From Nitrospirota bacterium (GTDB lineage: Bacteria; Nitrospirota; Thermodesulfovibrionia; Thermodesulfovibrionales; UBA6898): a stretch of 44,651 nt of DNA. The translations under genes were made by a program, and so were the position numbers. Positions 38,794 to 44,651 of the stretch are shown here, piece by piece. The stretch covers positions 1 to 44,651 of the forward strand of contig JACRLQ010000021.1 in assembly GCA_016215155.1 (NCBI GenBank). The letters are read 5' to 3'. Each line of letters starts with the position of its first letter. Position 1 is the first letter of the stretch. A model generated the notes under the pieces. That model did not search any database. It saw nothing but the letters and a program-made list of their open reading frames with translations, and was not told the origin of the DNA.

Positions 38794-40278
38794 TTATTTT
38801 ATAGTCAGCTTATCCAGGACCAGGGCGCCCGCGCCGCTTATTGTCAGCGAACCCTGAAGGTCGGTCATGCCTGCACTCGCGCTGTAGAGAGTGTCATACC
38901 CGCCGATAAAGGTCACAAACCCCGCGCTGCCGATGTTTATATTCAGGTTCGGTTCGTTAAACTGGACCCCCCACGCCTCGACCGTATCGCCCTGGGCCGA
39001 GTTCGCAAACGCATCCGTGAGGGCAGGGTAGTTCTGTGAGCCGATACGAACGGGGGCAAGTTGAGTCGTCGCGGTATTCGAAAAAATGGAATCACCGGTC
39101 GCGTTGAACGCCAGGACGCGATACGAATAGACCGTGAAAGCGGCGATGGCCGTATCGACGTATGAACCCGCTCCGGGCCCTACGGTGTTTAAAGGCAGAA
39201 ACTGGCCGTTATTCGAGGCCCGCTCGATACGGAAGCCGGTCTCGTTGTCCGAGTTATCATTCCAGGAGAGATTTACATGGGGAGTGACCGGGTCTACCTC
39301 GGCAGCGGTCAGGTTTGACGGTGCAGCGGGGATCGCGGTAGAGAACACCTGCACACGGTTGTTTTGCGAGTCCACCACATATACGCTGCCGGTGACGGCA
39401 TTGACGGCCAGTCCCTCGGGCGCGAGAAAACTTCCGGGGTCGGACCCGAAGGCCCCCCATTGCGTGAGGAAATTAAATGTGCTGTCAAATTTCTGGACCC
39501 TTACGTTTCCCGAGTCGGTCACAAAGATATTTCCGGCGCCATCGACCGCGATGCCCCGGGGAACAAAAAATTGTCCGTTGCTGTCGCCCTGGGCGCCCCA
39601 TTCCGCGATAAAACCACCGTTGCCGTCAAACTTCTGGATGCGGTCGTTAAAGCTGTCCGCCACGTATACATTGCCGGCAATATCCAGAGCAACGCCCTCG
39701 GGCTGGAAGAAGGCCCCGTCTGGCCCGTTATTGCCGCTCCATTTAGATACGAATACGCCGCTTCCGTCAAACTTCTGCACCCTGTCATTTATCGAGTCGG
39801 TCACGTAGATAATAGTTCCGGCGGCGTTCACGGCGATATTAAAAGGGCCGGTGAATTCGCCGTCGGCAGTGCCGGCCGCGCCGAAGGTCATCAGCCATGC
39901 GAAATTGTTGTCGAATTTCTGAACACGGTTGTTATGGAAATCCGTAACGTAAATATTGCCCGAGGCGTCGACGGCAACACCCCTGGGGCCGTTAAACTGT
40001 CCGTTACCCGCGCCTTTTGTACCCCAGGTCCCGAGAAAAACCCCCGTGCTGCTGAATTTCTGGATGCGGTCATTTCTTTCATCCGCGACATAGACATTTC
40101 CGCTGGTATCGACAGCTGCGCCCGAGGGTCCGCTGAACTGGCCGTTGCCGCTGCCGGACGTCCCCCACTCGTCGGCGAAAAGGTAGTCGGGGACAGCCGC
40201 CCGCGTCTCCGCCGAAAAACCAAGGACCAACAAGGCAAACACCAGTATTAATTTAAGAAGCATAAACCTATTTTTCAT
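38794..40278 (-). CDS. Secreted NHL-repeat beta-propeller protein with FN3 domain
   Basis: About 494 residues. The signal peptide (LKLILVFALLVLGFSAETRA) is followed by six NHL repeats, each with a (G/A)VAVD-x-GN-(I/V)-YV-D-x-N-(D/N)-R-(I/V)-QKF pattern, together one propeller (about residues 30-320); an FN3 domain (PSNLTAAEV..VNLSWNDNSDNETGFRIERA); and a C-terminal region (QNYPALTDAF..GDTVEA...FIGGYDTLYS) that I recall from Nitrospirota and Desulfobacterota surface proteins. ATG 40278 has GGGGAAG ahead; ATG 40290 is an alternative. It is downstream of the multicopper oxidase pair and may be its partner. Confidence 0.88.
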   Translation of the reverse strand: MKNRFMLLKLILVFALLVLGFSAETRAAVPDYLFADEWGTSGSGNGQFSGPSGAAVDTSGNVYVADERNDRIQKFSSTGVFLGTWGTKGAGNGQFNGPRGVAVDASGNIYVTDFHNNRVQKFDNNFAWLMTFGAAGTADGEFTGPFNIAVNAAGTIIYVTDSINDRVQKFDGSGVFVSKWSGNNGPDGAFFQPEGVALDIAGNVYVADSFNDRIQKFDGNGGFIAEWGAQGDSNGQFFVPRGIAVDGAGNIFVTDSGNVRVQKFDSTFNFLTQWGAFGSDPGSFLAPEGLAVNAVTGSVYVVDSQNNRVQVFSTAIPAAPSNLTAAEVDPVTPHVNLSWNDNSDNETGFRIERASNNGQFLPLNTVGPGAGSYVDTAIAAFTVYSYRVLAFNATGDSIFSNTATTQLAPVRIGSQNYPALTDAFANSAQGDTVEAWGVQFNEPNLNINIGSAGFVTFIGGYDTLYSASAGMTDLQGSLTISGAGALVLDKLTIK

Positions 40279-40323
40279 GGTCTTCCCCATCCTCTCTTTT
40301 ATCTTCCTCCTTCCGGGCCATGG

Positions 40324-41616
40324 TCATGAAATCGTCACGGGAATCAGGCCATTGAGAAGGAGCGAGTCGTTTTTCTGATTATGCCTGAACTCGACCGTCG
40401 CGAAAGAATTCACGGGTGTCGATGACCTCATAAGCACATCGAAACGCCGGGCGGTGCTTAGTTCATATGACGTTCCTGCCGGAAGTAAAAAGGCGTGGTT
40501 GTACTGTGCGAAAGGCGGCACGCCCAGGGCGCGTCCGTCAAAGGCTATGATCACCACATCTACCGGGAACCTGACCCTTATGGTGACATATGAGGCATTC
40601 AGCACGCGGACCAGGACCGTCTGGTTGACCTGGGCGTTCACCGAGACCTGCATCCCGGTGACTCCGCTGTTAAGGTGTGCGGGCACGACGACATTCGGGG
40701 CGCAGGAGACGGTGCTTCCCACAGGCGCGGGGAAAGGCACCCCGGTCACGAAAAAATAATCCGGATTGAAGTCATGGAAATCTCCTTTGAAGAACTGGTC
40801 GTCCACACCAGGATTCAGGAGGCCATGTGAGGGGAAGGTGGCCTTCGCGTTCGCCATCTTGTCGCGCCATACGGAGTCAACGTCGTCCAGTACCCAGAGG
40901 GCCTCGGCAGCATAAGGGACGGTATAGGCATGCGGGTCTCCGCCGGCGAGATCCCCGGCGACGAACCCGGGAAATTGAGGGAAGTTTGCAAGGTTTGCCG
41001 CAGTCCTCCTTGGATAACCGCCGGCAACCGCGGGGGCGCCTGAAAACGCGTCAGGCGGCTCGACAAGGAGCATGCCGTACAGGCCGAATTCAAAATGCTG
41101 CATGGTGTTTCTGTGGCAGTGGTAAAAATATGTCCCGATAAAGTTCGGCTGAAACTGATACGTGTAGGACCCTATCTCCATCGAGCAGTGTCCGACTCCG
41201 TCATTCATCGGGGTGGGTTCTATGCCGTGCCAGTGGATCGTATGGGGCGGAGGCCCTCCCGCGGACGATTCCCCGTGAAAGACAACCCCCCGGGGCGCCC
41301 GGATCGTCGGCCCCGGCCAGACGCCCCCGCCGGTGGCCGGGACATCGGGGTCGCTGAAGGTAAAAAACCTCACCTTCTTGCCGTCGTACATGGTGAGATC
41401 GGTCCCATGCATCAGGTCCCTGCGAATAGTATTGGGGACGGTGTTTTTGGCCCCGGGGACATTGGCGGCTATGAATGCCGGGACCGGATTCGTCGGGGCC
41501 AGTAGTTCCGGCGTGGCGGGACTGTCAGTCGGCGGATCGAACATCTTGCACCACTCCGCCTCTTCGCCGACTACTGACCTCCTGGGTATTGTGTAAGCCG
41601 GGGCTGTTGCTGACAT
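40324..41616 (-). CDS. Multicopper oxidase, N-terminal half-type subunit (no signal peptide)
   Basis: A 430-residue cupredoxin protein. Copper motifs are HTIHWHG (residues 125-131, HxHG) and YFYHCHRNTMQHFEFGLYG (HCH at 166-168 and the later His174), which would supply trinuclear-centre His residues and a type 1 copper Cys. Its second cupredoxin domain (LVRVLNASYVTIRVRF onward) has none. The start has a strong AAAGGAGA site but no export signal. The adjacent gene upstream encodes a Tat-exported protein with the complementary His motifs. MofA-like oxidases share the HTxHWHGIEP and FYHCHxNT wording, as far as I recall. Confidence 0.88.
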   Translation of the reverse strand: MSATAPAYTIPRRSVVGEEAEWCKMFDPPTDSPATPELLAPTNPVPAFIAANVPGAKNTVPNTIRRDLMHGTDLTMYDGKKVRFFTFSDPDVPATGGGVWPGPTIRAPRGVVFHGESSAGGPPPHTIHWHGIEPTPMNDGVGHCSMEIGSYTYQFQPNFIGTYFYHCHRNTMQHFEFGLYGMLLVEPPDAFSGAPAVAGGYPRRTAANLANFPQFPGFVAGDLAGGDPHAYTVPYAAEALWVLDDVDSVWRDKMANAKATFPSHGLLNPGVDDQFFKGDFHDFNPDYFFVTGVPFPAPVGSTVSCAPNVVVPAHLNSGVTGMQVSVNAQVNQTVLVRVLNASYVTIRVRFPVDVVIIAFDGRALGVPPFAQYNHAFLLPAGTSYELSTARRFDVLMRSSTPVNSFATVEFRHNQKNDSLLLNGLIPVTIS

Positions 41617-41684
41617 ATTTTATATCTCCTTTCTCTTTTGAGTTCCGAGACTTATCGTTATCAATAGGGTCTCCCTCATTTATT

Positions 41685-43076
41685 TCATCCGGCCGCCGGT
41701 CCTGTGCCCTCAGGGCCATGTTCCGCCGGAGCGTTCGGGAAGGTCGTGACACCGCCGGGAGTATTCCGGTCGCCGGTGAAGACTATGCCGCTTATGAGCC
41801 CGCAGTTATAATTGCCGCCCTGAGCGCCCTGGGAGGTCTCGGAATGGTCATGCATCGGATAACATAACGGCGACAACTGCACCGAAATATCGACGCCGAC
41901 AAGACCGCCCGAAAGGGTCCCGACGGGTGGAAAAAATGTCTCAAGCTCCTCGAGCGGAGGCCAGGCCGGGTGGCCGCTGATGGTGGTAAGCGGAGTGTCG
42001 GCCCGTCCGATGCCCCTCACATTCGGGACGTCCGGAGGCCTCATAAACGGCACGGTCCAGTCCCATACGTCGAGAGGGTGCAGGGTCATGGTGTCCACCC
42101 ATAAGGGATTGGGCTGGGACACCCCATTGATGGCGGTCACGAATACATGGTTTGCGTGGATGTGCATGGAGTGGGTGTAGAGTCCGGCGTTAAGGACTCG
42201 AACAAGAGCAGGTTCGCCGACGCGGTGGTTCGGGCAGAGGTAAGGGTTGTTATGCACAAAGTGGCCGGACTGACCGCTTATAGTAAAAAAATGGGGCTTG
42301 CGGTTAAAGACCCCGGTGTTAAATGTGTCCGCGTATGCGTCGTTCATAAAATAATTTATAAACTGGGCCGCCGGGTAGTCCGCCCCCGGGGTGTAATTAC
42401 CGACTTCCGAAAAGAGCACCGGGCTGGCCTGATGACACACCCAGACATACTGACGAAAGGCGGGTGTGTCAGAGCCGGGGTCTCCCTGCTCCCAGGAGAG
42501 GCCGGGCCAGTGAGAGGACGAGCCGAAGTCGTCAAAGAGCTGCTGGACCGCAGGAGAGGGCACGGTGTAAGGGGTGATTTTATGTCCGGTATGCGCGGCG
42601 CTCGGCATGACGACCAGCGCGCCATGAAGGCCCATCACTCGGTTTACCGGAGCGTTCAGGTTATCGTAATAAAGGTAGGTCCCCGCCCTCAGGGCCCTGA
42701 ACCTGAATGTGGCGGTTGCCCCCGGAGCGATCGCCTTGCTGTCGAAAATGCCCGGTATGTAAAACGCATGCGGTTCATCCAGCGCGTTTCTCAGGGTTAT
42801 CGTCACTATATCGCCTTCAGTCGTAAATATGGTCGGCCCCGGACACTCGGGCAACAGGTTGGGGGTGTTGCTTTTATATATCCAGAAATAGCACCTTGCG
42901 TCGTTTGTGGGGTTGTGGGTAACCATCTCCTTCATCGCATCGGTCATCGTCAAGTCGAGCGTCGGGGTCTGGAAGGCGGCATAGGCCCTGCTTTCCATGA
43001 GCCACGGCATCTCACTGCCCACGACCAGGGCAGCCATACTTCCCGCACCATATTTAAGAAAATCGCGTCGTTTCAT
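41685..43076 (-). CDS. Multicopper oxidase, C-terminal half-type subunit with Tat signal
   Basis: About 463 residues. Tat signal MKRRDFLKYGAGSMAALVV; the chosen ATG (43076) has GGGGGAG ahead, and an ATG at 43088 is in frame. The first cupredoxin domain lacks copper ligands (EPHAFYIPG and TYLYYDN stand where HxHG and HSH are usual). The later domain has HSMHIHANH (HxxHxH, about residues 302-310) and YPMHDHSETSQ (HDH instead of HCH, so no type 1 Cys). It therefore complements the neighbouring gene: together they hold all four classical His motifs and one Cys. Exported through Tat, perhaps with the other half bound. Confidence 0.88.
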   Translation of the reverse strand: MKRRDFLKYGAGSMAALVVGSEMPWLMESRAYAAFQTPTLDLTMTDAMKEMVTHNPTNDARCYFWIYKSNTPNLLPECPGPTIFTTEGDIVTITLRNALDEPHAFYIPGIFDSKAIAPGATATFRFRALRAGTYLYYDNLNAPVNRVMGLHGALVVMPSAAHTGHKITPYTVPSPAVQQLFDDFGSSSHWPGLSWEQGDPGSDTPAFRQYVWVCHQASPVLFSEVGNYTPGADYPAAQFINYFMNDAYADTFNTGVFNRKPHFFTISGQSGHFVHNNPYLCPNHRVGEPALVRVLNAGLYTHSMHIHANHVFVTAINGVSQPNPLWVDTMTLHPLDVWDWTVPFMRPPDVPNVRGIGRADTPLTTISGHPAWPPLEELETFFPPVGTLSGGLVGVDISVQLSPLCYPMHDHSETSQGAQGGNYNCGLISGIVFTGDRNTPGGVTTFPNAPAEHGPEGTGPAAG

Positions 43077-43114
43077 GTTCTCCCCCATGTGTGAAATTTG
43101 TAACTAATAAATAA

Positions 43115-43143
43115 ATAACAGGTTTTTTCAAATTCCATGTCAA
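43115..43143 (-). promoter_or_regulatory. Promoter of the multicopper oxidase operon
   Basis: On the minus strand a perfect TTGACA (43143-43138) and TGTTAT (43120-43115) are separated by 17 bases, about 40 bases before the ATG at 43076. The operon would include both oxidase halves and probably the NHL protein (gaps of 68 and 45 bases). Confidence 0.6.
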
Positions 43144-43536
43144 TGGCATAGTTGAGTGTATGACCTCTCTCAAGCCGGAATCGGCATCGCATTAACAAAC
43201 GTTAATTGTGCGAATAGTTAAGCAATAAAAGGGCCAATATGCCGTTCTTTGATTTTCATTTATTATCAAATGGTTAGAGTAAAGGCGTTTGTGCGATGAT
43301 TCATTTTGGGCCGGTCAAAATAGCCCTTGGTTCGTTTCAGGCCGTTTTTGCTCTGAATTGAGCTGAATACTGTTGGACAAAAGACTGGATACATGTTAGG
43401 ATTTTTTAAAGAATATTATCTTCGGGATCAGAAAGGTAAAGGATGTTAAAAGAAAAAATGATATCGCTCATCCCTGGGATGCGGAGCGCGTGATTGGCTG
43501 ATGACCCCGTAACGGCATGGATGCTCGCCGGATTTG
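43144..43536. other. Intergenic region between divergent genes
   Basis: About 390 bases without a gene. It holds an ATTAAC-AAAC-GTTAAT dyad at 43191-43206 that could be an operator, and a run of AT-rich sequence to about 43480. No small frame with a ribosome-binding site is convincing, and no clear promoter for the kinase gene was found. Confidence 0.5.
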
Positions 43537-44651
43537 ATGAAAAATAGCGGACCAGCGCCTGGAAAGCCTTCTCCGGGTCGTTCGAAACGGGTGAAGAAGA
43601 GGTGCGGCCATTATTGTGAAGCCGCCCGCTGCGCTGCCGAAGACGAGATCAATGCCATAATCCGGACCTCCATGGACGGCTTCTGGGTCATGGATCCCGA
43701 TGGCCGGTTCCTGGACGTCAACGACGCATACTGCGGCATGATAGGCTATGGCAGGGCAGAGCTTCTTTCCATGCGCGTTATGGATATCGAGGCCTCCGAG
43801 AGTCCCGAAGAGACCGCATTCCATATGGAAAAAGTAAAGAGGGCGGGGTTCGACCGTTTCGAGACCCGCCACCGGCACAGGGATGGCGGGCTCATCGACG
43901 TGGAGGTCAGCACAACCGCCATAAATTCAAGGCCCCCGAGGTTCATAGTGTTTATCAGGGACATCACGCTGCGGAAGAAGTCCGAGTCCCTGCAGGCACA
44001 GCTCGTCCAGGAACTTCAGATCATGAACACGGAACTGTCCGAATTCGCCCATATCGTCTCACATGACCTGAAGGCGCCGCTCCGTTCGATCAACTCGCTG
44101 GCGGTCTGGCTCGTGGAGGACTATGCTGATAAACTTGACGGGCCGGGCAGAGACAAAATTGAGCTGCTTATGAAGATGGTGCGGGGGATGCACAATCTTA
44201 TTGAGGGTATCCTTCAGTACTCGAAACTGGGAGGGGAGAGGGACGAAATTACCCCCGTTGACCTCGGTGAACTGGTGCCCCGGATTATCTCACTCCTTGC
44301 CCCGCCTGCCCATATAAGGATTGTCATCGAAGATACGCTTCCCACAATAGTCTGTCAGAGGACGCGCGTCGCGCAGATCTTCCAGAATCTCCTGAGCAAC
44401 GCCATTGAGGCCATCGACAAGCCTGAGGGCGAAATCCGGATCGGGTGTTCCAGCGACGGTGAGTATTTCCGGTTCAGCGTTTCGGACAACGGGCGGGGAA
44501 TCGAAAAAAGGTACTTCGACAAGATCTTTCAGGTTTTCCAGGTGATATCCGAGAATAAGGAAGACGGCAGTTCCGGGATAGGCCTCGCCCTTGTGAAAAA
44601 AAATGTCGAGCTTTACGGAGGCAGGGTCTGGGTAGAGTCGGAACCGGGACG
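43537..44651 (+). CDS. PAS-domain sensor histidine kinase, cut by the window end
   Basis: At least 371 codons, open at the window edge. A basic start leads to a PAS domain (IRTSMDGFWVMDPDGRFLDVND, then FIVFIRDIT), then HisKA with SEFAHIVSHDLKAPLRSI, and HATPase with NLLSNAIEAI, FSVSDNGRGIEK and GSSGIGLALVKKNVELYGG. No membrane segment is seen. The last few residues are missing. The domain build is close to the kinase at 23688-25031, so the two could be paralogues. A partner regulator would lie beyond the window. The ATG has only a weak ribosome-binding site. Confidence 0.92.
   Translation, partial: MKNSGPAPGKPSPGRSKRVKKRCGHYCEAARCAAEDEINAIIRTSMDGFWVMDPDGRFLDVNDAYCGMIGYGRAELLSMRVMDIEASESPEETAFHMEKVKRAGFDRFETRHRHRDGGLIDVEVSTTAINSRPPRFIVFIRDITLRKKSESLQAQLVQELQIMNTELSEFAHIVSHDLKAPLRSINSLAVWLVEDYADKLDGPGRDKIELLMKMVRGMHNLIEGILQYSKLGGERDEITPVDLGELVPRIISLLAPPAHIRIVIEDTLPTIVCQRTRVAQIFQNLLSNAIEAIDKPEGEIRIGCSSDGEYFRFSVSDNGRGIEKRYFDKIFQVFQVISENKEDGSSGIGLALVKKNVELYGGRVWVESEPG

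Noticed and set aside
39364-40251. 295-residue plus-strand frame with internal repeats
   Set aside because: The repetition simply mirrors the NHL repeats on the opposite strand.
42147-43094. 315-residue plus-strand frame
   Set aside because: Antisense shadow of the Tat-exported multicopper oxidase, no start signal or domain.
43089-43536. Sigma54-type promoter near 43325 for the PAS kinase
   Set aside because: The GG and GC elements do not have the required spacing and sequence.

Overview
The window looks like chromosomal DNA of a GC-rich, respiring, Gram-negative bacterium. Signal peptides, lipoproteins, Tat substrates, many c-type cytochromes, a cbb3 oxidase, selenodomain/arsenosugar-type genes and an NHL protein with a C-terminal domain that I associate with Nitrospirota and Desulfobacterota all point to one of those phyla. 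I cannot fix the taxon from the sequence alone. No rRNA, tRNA or CRISPR array was seen.

Layout. 1-582: wreckage of a REP-associated (Y1/RAYT-type) transposase end, tandemly duplicated, fused to a decapitated DUF4160 gene and followed by an intact DUF2442 gene. 737-9713 (minus strand): one long cbb3 oxidase operon led by an Fe-S type Rrf2 regulator: ccoN, a ccoO-cytochrome c fusion, a separate FixP_N-type membrane peptide, two tiny membrane peptides, ccoG, fixH, a small cytochrome c, a lipoprotein, a broken TauE/SafE-like gene, the copper ATPase ccoI and ccoS. 9936-11258: an exported von Willebrand A protein. 11355-16036 (minus): a four-gene Tat/Fe-S operon (aldo/keto reductase with ferredoxin tail, DUF6599, DUF362, NapH/NapG-like polyferredoxin). 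16129-18210: a complete IS1182-family element with an AbrB-like first gene and a palindrome inside its promoter. 18291-20433 (minus): a secreted protein made of fifteen 30-residue repeats, and a small cytochrome c. 20548-25436: a P-type cation ATPase, a secreted unknown, and a histidine kinase/response regulator pair. 25437-28881: a patchy accessory zone with a small unknown, a large hairpin, a flavodoxin-like reductase with a Cys-rich micro-gene, and the collapsed remains of a type I restriction locus and a DUF1016 nuclease. 28887-35149: housekeeping-type genes (O-methyltransferase, glycerophosphodiesterase, DUF3574 lipoprotein, TonB-like protein, TVP38 plus a mercuric-reductase-like flavoprotein, MsrB, MsrA). 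35115-37656: an arsenosugar/selenodomain cluster (two glycosyltransferases and radical SAM ArsS). 37683-43076 (minus): a lipase-like hydrolase, an NHL/FN3 protein and a pair of complementary multicopper oxidase halves. 43537-end: a PAS histidine kinase cut by the window edge.

The most interesting readings are these. (1) The arsS gene probably continues through an in-frame UGA read as selenocysteine, with a compact SECIS-like hairpin bearing a GGUC loop just downstream. (2) The msrB gene appears split from its own export signal by a single in-frame amber codon. (3) The multicopper oxidase is divided between two genes whose copper motifs complement each other, and only one of the two has a Tat signal. 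(4) The repeat protein at 18291-20042 keeps a strict 30-residue period without indels. (5) The cbb3 operon lacks a normal CcoP but spreads its parts over several genes.
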